64,000 nt of DNA, from NCBI GenBank assembly GCA_035517495.1, contig DATIYT010000075.1, positions 124,001 to 188,000 of the forward strand. Direction: 5' to 3'. The DNA is from DASZHJ01 sp035517495. Its GTDB lineage: Bacteria > Pseudomonadota > Alphaproteobacteria > ATCC43930 > CGMCC-115725. Made by a program: the position numbers and the translations under genes. The notes under the pieces are model-generated. The model was not told where the DNA came from and searched no databases. It saw only the letters and a program-made list of their open reading frames with translations. Below are positions 42,860 to 51,473 of this stretch, in pieces (positions within the stretch are counted from its first letter, which is position 1; every line of letters begins with the position of its first letter).

Positions 42860-43795
42860 ATGTCATCGGTCCAGGTCGCTCTCGGCAGCCGTCGCGCCCG
42901 CCCCCTGCTCAGCCTGCGGGCGCGCACGCTGCTGACCGGCTATGCCTATCTGGTGCCGGCGGCACTCTGCTTGCTTGCGACCGTGGCGGTGCCGATCGGC
43001 AAGGCGATTCAGATGAGCCTCTACGCCGACGTCCTGTTCAAACCGCAGGACTATCGCTTCATCGGGCTCGGCAACTACATCTACTTGGTCGAAGACCCCG
43101 TGTTCTGGTTGTCGCTCTGGAACTCGTTCGTCTGGGTGTTCGGCTCGGTCGTGCTGCAGTTCGTGGTCGGCTTCGCGGCGGCGCTGCTGCTGCACCAGGC
43201 TTTCGCCGGGCGCACGTTGCTGCGCACTTTGCTGCTGCTGCCCTGGGTCATCCCGGGGGTGGTGGTGGGGCTCATCTGGGAGTGGCTCTATCAGCCGAAT
43301 TACGGCGTGATCAACGACCTGCTGATCAACGCCGGCTTGCTGCACGATCGGGTCGCGTGGCTCTCGAACCCCGACCTCGCCATGGCGGCGGTGGTGTTCA
43401 CCAACGTTTGGCGCGGCATCCCGTTCTTCGCGATCATGCTGCTCGCGGGCCTGCAGGCGGTTCCCGACGAGCTCTACGAAGCGGCCCGCATCGACGGTGC
43501 GGGAGTATGGGCCCGTTTCTGGCACGTAACCCTGCCGCTGATGCGGCCCATCATCGTCGTCGCGACGGCGACGCGGATCATCTGGACCTTCAACTACGCC
43601 GATCTGATTTTCGTGATGACCAGCGGCGGGCCCGCCAACGCCACCCAGATCACGTCGACTTACACGCTGATGCAGGCCTATGCGAACCTCGACTTCGGCT
43701 ACGCGGCGGCGCTCTCCGTGGTCCTGCTGCTGGTGATGCTGGCGTTCACGGCCGCGTATCTGCGCATCACCAAGGGGGTCGAAGAGGCCCAATGA
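42860..43795 (+). CDS. ABC sugar-type permease, MalF/UgpA-like
   Basis: 311 residues, six membrane helices; the EAA loop is VPDELYEAARIDGAGVWARF. It lies 15 bp after the binding-protein gene and overlaps the next permease gene by four bases (ATGA). Confidence 0.93.
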   Translation: MSSVQVALGSRRARPLLSLRARTLLTGYAYLVPAALCLLATVAVPIGKAIQMSLYADVLFKPQDYRFIGLGNYIYLVEDPVFWLSLWNSFVWVFGSVVLQFVVGFAAALLLHQAFAGRTLLRTLLLLPWVIPGVVVGLIWEWLYQPNYGVINDLLINAGLLHDRVAWLSNPDLAMAAVVFTNVWRGIPFFAIMLLAGLQAVPDELYEAARIDGAGVWARFWHVTLPLMRPIIVVATATRIIWTFNYADLIFVMTSGGPANATQITSTYTLMQAYANLDFGYAAALSVVLLLVMLAFTAAYLRITKGVEEAQ

Positions 43796-44655
43796 GAGCG
43801 CGGCGCATCTCAGCGGGCCTCGCCGAGCGGCTCTTGGCCGGTCCGGTGCTCTGGGTTGGACTCGCCTTGCTCACCGCATTCGCCTTGGGTCCGTTCGTCT
43901 GGATGCTGCTCACGTCTTTGAAGGATCGGCAGGAGCTTTACGCCACGCCGCTGCAATATCTGCCGCACCACGTCACCTTCGAGAACTACGTCGAGGCTTG
44001 GACCTCGCCGATCACCCCCTTCAGCCGGTTCTTCTTGAACAGCCTCTGGGTCTGCTCGGTCACCATGGTCGCGACCACGGGTATCTCGGTGCTCGCGGGT
44101 TACGCCATCGCCCGCTTCCGCTTCGCCGGGCGCGACACGCTGCTGCTGATCTTCCTTGCGACGCAGATGTTCCCGAGCGTGCTGCTGATCGCCCCGCTGC
44201 TGACGCAGTGGCGCGCGCTCGGGCTCATCGACACCTATCAGGCGCTGATCTACTCGAACTTCTCGTTCACCGTGCCGTTCACGGTCTGGATGATGGTCGG
44301 TTACTTCAGCTCGATCCCGCGCGAGCTCGAGGAGAGCGCGATGATCGATGGATGCAGCCAGTTCGGCTCGCTCTGCCGCGTGGTGCTGCCGCTGGCGGCG
44401 CCCGGCATCGCCGCGACCGCGATTTTCGCCTTCGTCGTCTCCTGGAGCGAGCTGTTGTTCGCGATTTCGTTCACCACGCAGACCAGCATGCGCACGCTCT
44501 CGGCGGGCCTCCTCTACATGGTCGGACAGTACGAGGTGCAATGGGGGCCGCTCTCGGCGGGCGTCATCATGAGCACCGTGCCGGTCGCGATCCTGTTCAC
44601 CTTTCTGCAGCGGCATCTGATCCACGGCCTCACCGCGGGAGCCGTCAAGGGCTGA
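43792..44655 (+). CDS. ABC sugar-type permease, MalG/UgpE-like
   Basis: 287 residues, six membrane helices; EAA loop IPRELEESAMIDGCSQFGSL. It pairs with the MalF-type permease. No ATP-binding protein gene lies in the operon, so the pump must borrow a shared ATPase of the MsmK/UgpC kind from elsewhere. Confidence 0.93.
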   Translation: MRARRISAGLAERLLAGPVLWVGLALLTAFALGPFVWMLLTSLKDRQELYATPLQYLPHHVTFENYVEAWTSPITPFSRFFLNSLWVCSVTMVATTGISVLAGYAIARFRFAGRDTLLLIFLATQMFPSVLLIAPLLTQWRALGLIDTYQALIYSNFSFTVPFTVWMMVGYFSSIPRELEESAMIDGCSQFGSLCRVVLPLAAPGIAATAIFAFVVSWSELLFAISFTTQTSMRTLSAGLLYMVGQYEVQWGPLSAGVIMSTVPVAILFTFLQRHLIHGLTAGAVKG

Positions 44656-44675
44656 GCCAATCCCGGACCAATCCA

Positions 44676-45437
44676 TTGAGCAAGATCTCGCAACGAAACC
44701 TCGCTTTGTTCAAGCCGCTGGGTGCGCCGCGCACCCTTACCGCGGAACTCGTCGCCCGATTCACCGCGGATATCGTCGACGGCAAGCTATCCCCCGGCTC
44801 GCAACTGCCGACCGAGCAGGAGATCATCGCGGCGACCGGCGTCAGCCGCACCGTCGTCAGGGAGGCGGTGGCGGCGTTGAAGGCCGATCGCCTGGTGGTC
44901 ACCCGCCAGGGGGTCGGCGCCTTCGTCGCCCATAACGTCCGACGGCCGTTTCGTGTCGATTTCGACGAAAGCTCGCCGCTGCAGGACGTGCTCAACGTCA
45001 TGGAGCTGCGCACCGGCGTCGAGGTGGAAGCGGCGGGCCTCGCCGCCGAACGTGCATCGCCGGCGCAGGTCCGGAAAATCGGCGATTGCTTTGCGGCGAT
45101 AAACGCCGACGTCGAGAAAGGCGGAAGCGCCATAGAGCAAGATTTCGCGTTTCACTGCGCGATCGCCGACGCCACCGGCAATCCGCAGTTCAAGCGGTTC
45201 CTTGAATATCTCGGCCGCTTCATGATCCCGCGGCGCACGGTCTGGAAGGATTCGGCGCCACCGACCAGGCGCCGCCAGCTCGATCTGTTTCAGCAGGAGC
45301 ACGAGCAGATCCTCGCCGCGATCCGCGAGCACGCGGTGACGCAGGCCCGCTCCGCCATGCAGCGCCACCTCGTCCACAGCCAGAACCGCTATCGCGAGAT
45401 CGCGGCAAAGCGTGGCACTACCACGGGCCGGCGCTGA
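44676..45437 (+). CDS. GntR-family (FadR/FCD subfamily) transcription regulator
   Basis: 253 residues. Winged HTH at about 20-80 with LPTEQEIIAATGVSRTVVRE; all-helical FCD ligand-binding domain after about 95 with DFAFHCAIADATGNPQF and HEQILAAIREHAVTQARSAM giving the metal/ligand-binding histidines. The start is TTG at 44676, the only sensible start after the permease stop. FCD regulators usually sense sugar acids or other organic acids and repress adjacent transport and catabolic genes. Confidence 0.9.
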   Translation: MSKISQRNLALFKPLGAPRTLTAELVARFTADIVDGKLSPGSQLPTEQEIIAATGVSRTVVREAVAALKADRLVVTRQGVGAFVAHNVRRPFRVDFDESSPLQDVLNVMELRTGVEVEAAGLAAERASPAQVRKIGDCFAAINADVEKGGSAIEQDFAFHCAIADATGNPQFKRFLEYLGRFMIPRRTVWKDSAPPTRRRQLDLFQQEHEQILAAIREHAVTQARSAMQRHLVHSQNRYREIAAKRGTTTGRR

Positions 45438-45474
45438 TGCTAGACTGAGGCGTTGCCACGAAGGGAGACATGCG

Positions 45475-46269
45475 ATGCGGCCCAATCGGATACGGGAAAT
45501 CTGGCAAGCTGGCGGCGCCGTTATCAACGGCTGGTGCGGCATTCCGAGCGCCTTCTGCGCCGAGGTCATGGCGCATATGGGCTGGGACTCCCTGGTGATC
45601 GACATGCAGCACGGCGTGATCGACTACCAGATGATGGTCTCGATGCTGCAGGGAATTTCGACCACGAACGTAACGCCCATGGTGCGCGTGCCCTGGAACG
45701 ATCCGGCCGCGGTGATGAAGTCGCTCGACGCCGGCGCCTACGGCATCATCTGCCCCATGATCAACAGCCGCAGGGAATGCGAGCAATTCGTCGGCGCCTG
45801 CCGTTACGCGCCCAAGGGTTATCGCAGCTCCGGCCCGATCCGCGCCTCGCTCTATGGCGGACCCGACTATCATGCCAAAGCCGATGAAACCATCATCGCC
45901 ATGGCGATGATCGAGACCGAGGCGGCGCTCGGCCAGCTCGACGCGATTTTGTCGACGCCCGGTCTCGACGCGATCTATGTCGGGCCGTCGGACCTCTCGC
46001 TCACCATGGGACTGCCGCCGGGCCTCGACAAGACCGACGAGCGCATGATCTCGGCATTGACGAAAATCCTCGAGGGTTGCCGCCGGCATGGGGTCAAGGC
46101 GGGCATCCATACCGGCAGCACCGCCTACGCAAAGCGCATGATCGGCATGGGATTCGCGTTCACGACCCTGTTGGGCGATGCGCGGCTGCTGACACTCGCG
46201 GGCCAACACACCGTGCGCGAGATGCGCGAAACCGGTGGAACCTCGAAGCCGGCGGGCTCGGTCTACTAG
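45475..46269 (+). CDS. HpcH/HpaI class II aldolase
   Basis: 264 residues. Metal-dependent pyruvate aldolase of the HpaI/RhmA/GarL group: SLVIDMQHGVIDYQMM, GIICPMINSRRECEQFVGAC, MIETEAALGQLDAI (metal-binding glutamate) and YVGPSDLSLTMG. It would split a 2-keto-3-deoxy sugar acid or 4-hydroxy-2-oxo acid into pyruvate and an aldehyde. AAGGGAGA precedes the ATG. It follows the regulator and ABC genes on the same strand. Confidence 0.93.
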   Translation: MRPNRIREIWQAGGAVINGWCGIPSAFCAEVMAHMGWDSLVIDMQHGVIDYQMMVSMLQGISTTNVTPMVRVPWNDPAAVMKSLDAGAYGIICPMINSRRECEQFVGACRYAPKGYRSSGPIRASLYGGPDYHAKADETIIAMAMIETEAALGQLDAILSTPGLDAIYVGPSDLSLTMGLPPGLDKTDERMISALTKILEGCRRHGVKAGIHTGSTAYAKRMIGMGFAFTTLLGDARLLTLAGQHTVREMRETGGTSKPAGSVY

Positions 46270-46368
46270 ACGCAAGCGGTTGCACGGCGCGGGCTTGCTG
46301 AACTAGCATCCTTTCAAGGCTAAAACGTCGCGGCATATTCGCCGTCGTATAGAGGGAGCGCAGGGATC

Positions 46369-47439
46369 ATGGGTAAGAAATACAACGTCCTGATCATGGG
46401 TGCCTCGTATGGCTCGCTGCTCGCGACCAAGCTTTTGCTCGCGGGGCATTCGGCGAAGTTGATCTGTCTGCCGGCCGAAGCCGACCTCATCAACGCCGAG
46501 GGGATTCGCGTGCGCATGCCGGTCAAGGGCCGCGAGGGGCTCGTCGAGATCGACTCGCGCAAGCTCCCCGGCAAGGTAAACGCGGGCGGGCCCGCCGGCG
46601 TTGAACCCGCGGCTTTCGATCTGGTGGCGCTCGCGATGCAGGAGCCTCAGTATCGATTGGCCGGCGTGCGAGATTTGCTGGACCGGGTGGCGCTTTCCAA
46701 GGTGCCCTGCATGTCGATCATGAACATGCCGCCGCTCCCCTATCTCGCGCGCATTCCAAGCCTCGCCACGGAGGGACTTCGTCACTGCTACACCGACGCG
46801 ACGGTCTGGCGCAATTTCGATCCAGCGATGATTACCTTGTGCAGCCCCGACCCTCAGGCGTTCCGTCCGCCCGAGGAGCCGGTCAACGTGCTGCAAGTGA
46901 GCCTCCCCACCAACTTCAAGGCGGCGCGCTTCCAATCGGAGCAGCACACCCAGATCCTGCGGCAGTTGGAGGCGGACATCGAGGCGTCGCGCTTCGACAC
47001 CGGCAGCGGACAGGTCGAGCTCCCGGTCAAGCTCAAGGTGCACGAGTCGGTATTCGTGCCGCTCGCCAAGTGGAGCATGTTGCTGACCGGCAATTATCGG
47101 TGTGTGCAGAAGGACGGCATGCGCTCGATCCGCGATGCCGTGCACAGCGACCTGAAGGCTTCGCGGGCGGTCTACGAGTGGGTGGCATCGGTCTGCCGCG
47201 CGCTCGGCGCCTCGGCCGACGACCTGGTGCCGTTCGAGAAATACGCGGCCGCCGCCAACGGCCTCGTCAAGCCCTCCTCCGCGGCGCGCGCGCTCGCGGC
47301 GGGCGCTCCCAACATCGAGCGCGTGGACCTTTTGGTGCAGAGCATCGCGGCGCTTAAGGGCATGCGCAACGAAACGGTCGATCAAACGGTGACGCTGGTC
47401 GAAGGTTGGCTCGCCCACAACCGCAAGAAGGCGTCGTAA
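46369..47439 (+). CDS. Ketopantoate reductase (ApbA/PanE)-like dehydrogenase
   Basis: 356 residues. N-terminal Rossmann motif VLIMGASYGSLLATKLLLAG, central VALAMQEPQYRLAGV and a helical C-terminal domain ending LVQSIAALKGMRNETVDQTV. It is longer than ordinary PanE (about 300) and probably reduces a different 2-oxo acid. It is on the same strand as the aldolase, 99 bp later, so it may belong to the same pathway. A decayed copy of its 3' end lies at 51510-51606. Confidence 0.8.
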   Translation: MGKKYNVLIMGASYGSLLATKLLLAGHSAKLICLPAEADLINAEGIRVRMPVKGREGLVEIDSRKLPGKVNAGGPAGVEPAAFDLVALAMQEPQYRLAGVRDLLDRVALSKVPCMSIMNMPPLPYLARIPSLATEGLRHCYTDATVWRNFDPAMITLCSPDPQAFRPPEEPVNVLQVSLPTNFKAARFQSEQHTQILRQLEADIEASRFDTGSGQVELPVKLKVHESVFVPLAKWSMLLTGNYRCVQKDGMRSIRDAVHSDLKASRAVYEWVASVCRALGASADDLVPFEKYAAAANGLVKPSSAARALAAGAPNIERVDLLVQSIAALKGMRNETVDQTVTLVEGWLAHNRKKAS

Positions 47440-47467
47440 ACGCCAATCCCGGGATCACACGTGCCGG

Positions 47468-47986
47468 CTAATGGCGGGCGCTCGGGACTGCTCGTCTTGA
47501 AACCTTGCGCCGCTTCGCCGCAGTCGAACCGCGCCGGGCCAGTACGTCGCGGAGCACCACGGCGTCGTTGTGCAGCTCGTCGCGCGCTGCATAGACCAGC
47601 GTGAGCCGGCCCCTAGAGCGCAATCCGGCGAAGTGTGAGCGGTTCGCCGTCAGATTGCGCGACAAAATCAACGAATCTAGAGCGTGATCCGATTCTGTCT
47701 GATCGGATCACGCTCTAGTCGCGATCAATCGCAGCTCGTTGAGAAGATCGGTCTTACCAGAGAGCTGGGCTCGATATTTCCTGCGGAATTCCCGCCACCG
47801 GTCGGGATCGTGGCCGAACCATTGGCGCAGTTCCGTGCTGGGCGCAACCTCCTTGAACCAGCGGTCGATGGCCGCGTCCGACTTGGTGAGTCCGCGCGGC
47901 CAGAGCCGATCCACGAGACCGCGGGTTCCGTCCGCCACCGATGGCGGCAAGTAGGCCCGTTTCAGAACAACATCCGGCTTCGCCAT
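47468..47986 (-). pseudogene. DUF488 (YeaO-like) gene interrupted by a palindromic element
   Basis: The front part (47986 to 47716) encodes VVLKRAYLPPSVADGTRGLV, DRLWPRGLTKSDAAIDRWFK and ends LRLIATR; the rear part (47615 to 47468) encodes RGRLTLVYAARDELHNDAVV with LRDVLARRG. Removing the element 47617-47714 plus one CTAG restores codons for LIATRGRLTLVY in frame, so the gene was intact before insertion. As it stands, translation stops three codons into the element. DUF488 function is unknown. Confidence 0.9.
47613..47718. mobile_element. CTAG-bounded palindromic element (MITE-like) in DUF488
   Basis: CTAG at 47613-47616 and again at 47715-47718, with 98 bp between. Ends are GAGCGCAATCC (left) and the complement of GAGCGTGATCC (right), 9 of 11 matching. 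Internally there are two hairpins: CGGCGAA...TTCGCCG type on the left, and AGCGTGATCCGAT / ATCGGATCACGCT (13-bp perfect stem, 8-nt loop) at 47681-47714, itself preceded by an internal CTAG at 47677. Insertion at TA inside CTAG is the habit of IS630/Tc1-type transposases, which may have moved it. Confidence 0.82.
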
Positions 47987-47998
47987 GGCGCTCTCGGA

Positions 47999-49366
47999 CT
48001 AGAACGCGGTCAGCACGTAGAGGAAGAGCGTATTGTTTTGGCTCGCATTGCGGCCGAAGCCATCGAAATTCTGCGTGCCGCCGTTGAAGCGAGTGTAGAG
48101 CGTATATTGCAGACCAACCCGGAAATTGAGCCACGGCCAGAATGACGGACCGCCATTGCTGAAAGGCAGATAATTTGCCTCGAAGATCCAGCCATCAGAG
48201 TTCGGGCTGCCGCTGAAGGAGCCACCCGGCGTTCCGCTACCATAGAACAGCGCATCGGGCGTACCGCTGTAATTGAAGTAGGAAACGTTGACGCCGTAGG
48301 TGTGCTCGTAGAAATAGCTGGCTTTGACGCGCGTCAACCTGAGGTCATCGGTCTGATTCGAGGCGAAGCCAAGCGGCACGCTCGCATCGTTGTTGCGGTG
48401 CTGCCATATGTAACTCGCCTGCACACCGATTTGGTCGCGCACGCCGTTGAACTGATATTGAGCATCGAAACCCACATCGGTGAGGTTGTCTTGGCCGTTC
48501 GTATTGATTTTCTGCGGATAAACATTCCCGTACATGCCGAAGGTGCCGAATTCGAGGGAGTGCTCGTCCCACTTTGGCTCGACGGCGAGCCGCCAATAAG
48601 GCGCGATGCCGGCGATGGTATTGCCGGCGTTGGGCGCGATTCCGAGGGTGCGCAAAGTGTCGTTTGAGAGCGTGTAGTAGCCGGTAAACTCGGCGTAGAC
48701 CAAGTGGTTCCACCACGCATAGGTACCGAGCCCGAGGACCTGCTGACTGAGGTTGTTATCGACCAGCGCTGCCGCCGACGCCGACGGAACGGGCGCGATG
48801 AAGGAGCTGAAGAACGGATAGCGCCAGGCGGGCGTCGTATTCCAGGGATCCTCTACGGTCGGATTATTGTTGAGGGTGGCGCCCACCGTAAGGTCGGAAC
48901 CGAACAGGGTGTCTTGCGCAGCCCAGCGGATATCGGTGTTGTCCCAGTGAATCTGCCGCGCGACTCCGTTGTAGGTGCTCTGAATGAACGCGCCCAGCCC
49001 CTGGTCCTGCCAGATCGCGCCCGCGTAGAACAGGCTCGCTTGGTCGAGCGATAGGTTGTTGTTGGGTCCGACATGCTGGGGAGGCGAGCTTTGCGCCGAA
49101 CCAGTGTTGTTGAAGCTCGTCTGGATCATCGCTGCGATCGGCGGAAGCCACTGCATTTCCGTGCCGCCGCCCTGGACGTAACCGTTGATCTTGAATTCGC
49201 GACCGAACGGCGTCAGTTCCGGCAGCGCCACGTGGCACATGGCGCAGGCCTGGCCGGTCTGGCGCGCGTAGCTCGGAACCGCGCGCGCGGACGGCACACT
49301 CCAGAGCGCAGCCATTACGAAAAATAGCAGGCTCGCGGTGCGGTAAATCCTGCGGTTGAAGGTCAT
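47999..49366 (-). CDS. Cyc2-like fused monohaem cytochrome c-porin (outer membrane)
   Basis: 455 residues. Signal peptide (LLFFVMAALWSVPSARA) ends near 29. Directly after it, PSYARQTGQACAMCH carries one c-type haem motif (C41-x-x-C44-H45), followed by LPELTPFGREFKINGYVQGG. The rest is a beta-barrel: alternating aromatic/polar strands rich in Asn, Tyr and Trp, ending in a C-terminal phenylalanine (VLTAF), the outer-membrane assembly mark. This layout is that of Cyc2, the porin-cytochrome of iron oxidisers, though related proteins exist in organisms not known to oxidise iron. The ATG at 49366 has GGGGGTGG upstream. It is divergent from the hemerythrin gene. Confidence 0.82.
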   Translation of the reverse strand: MTFNRRIYRTASLLFFVMAALWSVPSARAVPSYARQTGQACAMCHVALPELTPFGREFKINGYVQGGGTEMQWLPPIAAMIQTSFNNTGSAQSSPPQHVGPNNNLSLDQASLFYAGAIWQDQGLGAFIQSTYNGVARQIHWDNTDIRWAAQDTLFGSDLTVGATLNNNPTVEDPWNTTPAWRYPFFSSFIAPVPSASAAALVDNNLSQQVLGLGTYAWWNHLVYAEFTGYYTLSNDTLRTLGIAPNAGNTIAGIAPYWRLAVEPKWDEHSLEFGTFGMYGNVYPQKINTNGQDNLTDVGFDAQYQFNGVRDQIGVQASYIWQHRNNDASVPLGFASNQTDDLRLTRVKASYFYEHTYGVNVSYFNYSGTPDALFYGSGTPGGSFSGSPNSDGWIFEANYLPFSNGGPSFWPWLNFRVGLQYTLYTRFNGGTQNFDGFGRNASQNNTLFLYVLTAF

Positions 49367-49422
49367 GGTCCACCCCCATTCCAATAACCACAAGAATTTT
49401 ATTGTTTCTCGCGAAACTCTCC

Positions 49423-49436
49423 TTGACTTGGATCAA
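49423..49436. promoter_or_regulatory. FNR/DNR-type box 1
   Basis: TTGACTTGGATCAA, matching TTGAT-N4-ATCAA with one mismatch. It lies in the 128-bp gap between the divergent porin-cytochrome and hemerythrin genes and could serve both. A near copy is at 51474-51487. Confidence 0.65.
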
Positions 49437-49494
49437 CAGCGCGACGGATGCGGCGCGGCACAGTTCGACCCGCCATCGAACAGGAGCGGGTGAG

Positions 49495-50049
49495 ATGGGT
49501 ACAAAGTTCGCGGCCATTGCGGCAGCAATGATGGTGATTTCACCTCTCGTCGCTTTATCTCCCGGCAGATCGGCGCTCGGACAGGCGAGTCGGTCGGCGC
49601 ACGACATTCCCCAGGCGGTGCGCATCGAGCATGAAGAGACGCTGCGACAATTGAGCGCAATCGCGCGCCGCCAATCGCGCACTGGGGAGATCGCACGCAA
49701 GGCACTCCCGGTGTTCAAGGAGCACTTCCAGCGCGAGGAAGAATACATCCTCCCGCCGCTCACCCTGGCACCGGCGATTGCCGAGGGTCGAGTGACTCCC
49801 GACATGCGCTGGGCGATTGCCATGGCCGATCGCATCAAGGCCGACAGCAATACGATATTCACCGAGCACACGGTGATCACCGAGTGGATGAATGAGTTGG
49901 CAACGGCGGCGGAGCGCTCCCATGAGCGCGATGTGGTGGACTTCGCGCGCGGGGCCGTTGCGGACTCGCTTTACGATGTCGAGGTCACCGAACCGGCCGC
50001 GATCGTAATCGGCGAGTACCTTCGCGCCAAGCTGCCGCCCGGACCATAG
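49495..50049 (+). CDS. Secreted hemerythrin-like (HHE) protein
   Basis: 184 residues. N-terminal hydrophobic signal (FAAIAAAMMVISPLVAL) then a four-helix HHE domain: H46 in RIEHEETLRQL, H77 with E81/E82 in FKEHFQREEEYILPPL, H125 in FTEHTVITEW and H143. Hemerythrins bind a di-iron centre that carries O2 or NO, or store iron. Periplasmic members are unusual. AGGAG lies 8 bp before the ATG. It is followed by a cytochrome c gene on the same strand. Confidence 0.85.
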   Translation: MGTKFAAIAAAMMVISPLVALSPGRSALGQASRSAHDIPQAVRIEHEETLRQLSAIARRQSRTGEIARKALPVFKEHFQREEEYILPPLTLAPAIAEGRVTPDMRWAIAMADRIKADSNTIFTEHTVITEWMNELATAAERSHERDVVDFARGAVADSLYDVEVTEPAAIVIGEYLRAKLPPGP

Positions 50050-50114
50050 CGGAGTGAGCACCCGTGACCAACTCTGACTCGCCGAACTCAATTCATTTGA
50101 TGCGGGGTCGAGCC

Positions 50115-50489
50115 ATGTCTCGAATCTTCCTGGCGCTGGCGATCGTGGTGGCAGCCTTTCTGCTCGTCGCTCCCGCGCAAGCGCAGAACGCTGATAACGG
50201 ACAAAAAGTCTATCGCCAGCAATGCAACATCTGCCACGACGTGGCCGCTGGAAAAAACCGCATCGGGCCGACACTATTTGAGGTCGTCGGCCGCAAAGCT
50301 GGAACCGAGGCGGGGTTCACCTATAGTGACGGCATGAAGGCGAGCGGCCTCACTTGGGACGCCGCCACACTCGAGCGCTACCTCGCCGATCCCCGCGGCG
50401 TGGTCGCGGGCACCAAGATGACTTATGCCGGCCTCAAGAACGACGAGCAACGCCGCGATCTGATCGCATACCTGTCCACTTTGCACTGA
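50115..50489 (+). CDS. Class I cytochrome c (c550/c552-like), periplasmic
   Basis: 124 residues with a signal peptide (IFLALAIVVAAFLLVAPAQA). The haem motif is C37-N-I-C40-H41, and M102 in AGTKMTYAG is the sixth ligand; IGPTLFEVVGRKAGT is typical of mitochondrial-like cytochromes c. It should shuttle electrons in the periplasm. It follows the hemerythrin gene by 65 bp and is probably co-transcribed. Confidence 0.93.
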   Translation: MSRIFLALAIVVAAFLLVAPAQAQNADNGQKVYRQQCNICHDVAAGKNRIGPTLFEVVGRKAGTEAGFTYSDGMKASGLTWDAATLERYLADPRGVVAGTKMTYAGLKNDEQRRDLIAYLSTLH

Positions 50490-50507
50490 GTGCGATCGCG
50501 ACGGACG

Positions 50508-50861
50508 CTACTTCCCCTGCAGCAAGTCCATGAAGGGCGGGAAGGTCAGTAGGAAGCCCACGGCCAGCAACGCGAAGGATGCAAGATTGACCGCGCCCAT
50601 CGCGACGTCCCGCCAGCGCCAGGCAAGGTGCAGCGACAGCCATGCGGCGAGCCAGATGACGATCGCGAGCGTGGTAACGCCCGAGAGGGTGCCGGTTGGG
50701 CTATAGAAATTGAGCGCCTTGCCCATGGTATCGGAAGCGTCTCCTGCAAAGGCGAGAATACCGAGCGCACCGCAACCGATACCGGCCGCGAGGATCGCGG
50801 CTGCCGCGGGGCCGTTGGGGAGATTGGAGCCGGCGCGAGTCTCCTTCTGCCAAGCACTCAT
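50508..50861 (-). CDS. Small three-helix membrane protein of the cytochrome block
   Basis: 117 residues, three membrane segments (about 19-40, 61-82, 88-110). Histidine H78 is at the end of the second helix. No family is recognised. Its ATG overlaps the stop of the 188-residue membrane protein by four bases, so they are made together. A role as a small subunit of a membrane redox complex is inference. Confidence 0.75.
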   Translation of the reverse strand: MSAWQKETRAGSNLPNGPAAAAILAAGIGCGALGILAFAGDASDTMGKALNFYSPTGTLSGVTTLAIVIWLAAWLSLHLAWRWRDVAMGAVNLASFALLAVGFLLTFPPFMDLLQGK

Positions 50862-51424
50862 TGTTCGCCCTCCAGCAGGATGATCACGGATCCCCCGCGG
50901 ACCGGCGCGTACTTGTTGAGAAACGCACCGAAGGCGCCGGCGACCCCGGTTGCGAGGAAGGCTGCGACCGCAAAACCAAGCACGGCGCGCATGTATTGCG
51001 GCTTGGCGAGAGCTCGCGCGTATTTCATCGTGACATAGGCCACCATGGTCATGGCGATCGGTGCGAGCCAAGCCACGTGCTCCTTCCATTCCATGCCGAC
51101 ATTGTGCCATTCCGAGGTCCTGCCGCTCGAGAGCAGCAGGCGGCGAGGATAATCTGCGAGATCGCTCGTCCCGGCCGGTGGAACTGCACGATACCAGGGG
51201 TAAACGATGTAGGCGCCGGTGAATACCGTAAGCCACGCCAAGATCACCATGGCGAGAAGATAGAAGTTCAGCAGCTTCTGTTGGCGGCCACTCGATTGCC
51301 CGGGAGCGCCCAGTGCCGACAGACGATAGAGTTCTGCGAGCGCGCCGGAGAACGCCAGCATGAACAGCGCACCGAAACCCATACCGTGCACCACCGTCCA
51401 AAGGTCGCGCGTCGAGATTTCCAT
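50858..51424 (-). CDS. Four-helix membrane protein of the cytochrome block
   Basis: 188 residues, four membrane segments. Histidines H13 (TVVHGMGFG), H107 and H116 (EWHNVGMEWKEHVAW) lie at helix ends, as expected for haem b or metal binding, but no known cytochrome b family is recognised. YIVYPWYRAVPP lies between helices 2 and 3. GGAGGTG precedes the ATG. An FNR-type box sits 50 bp upstream. Function unknown; context suggests electron transfer with the nearby cytochromes. Confidence 0.8.
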   Translation of the reverse strand: MEISTRDLWTVVHGMGFGALFMLAFSGALAELYRLSALGAPGQSSGRQQKLLNFYLLAMVILAWLTVFTGAYIVYPWYRAVPPAGTSDLADYPRRLLLSSGRTSEWHNVGMEWKEHVAWLAPIAMTMVAYVTMKYARALAKPQYMRAVLGFAVAAFLATGVAGAFGAFLNKYAPVRGGSVIILLEGEQ

Positions 51425-51473
51425 TGGACACCTCCGCAACGCATTTATTTTGGGCCGGGATGGGCGAGTCGAG

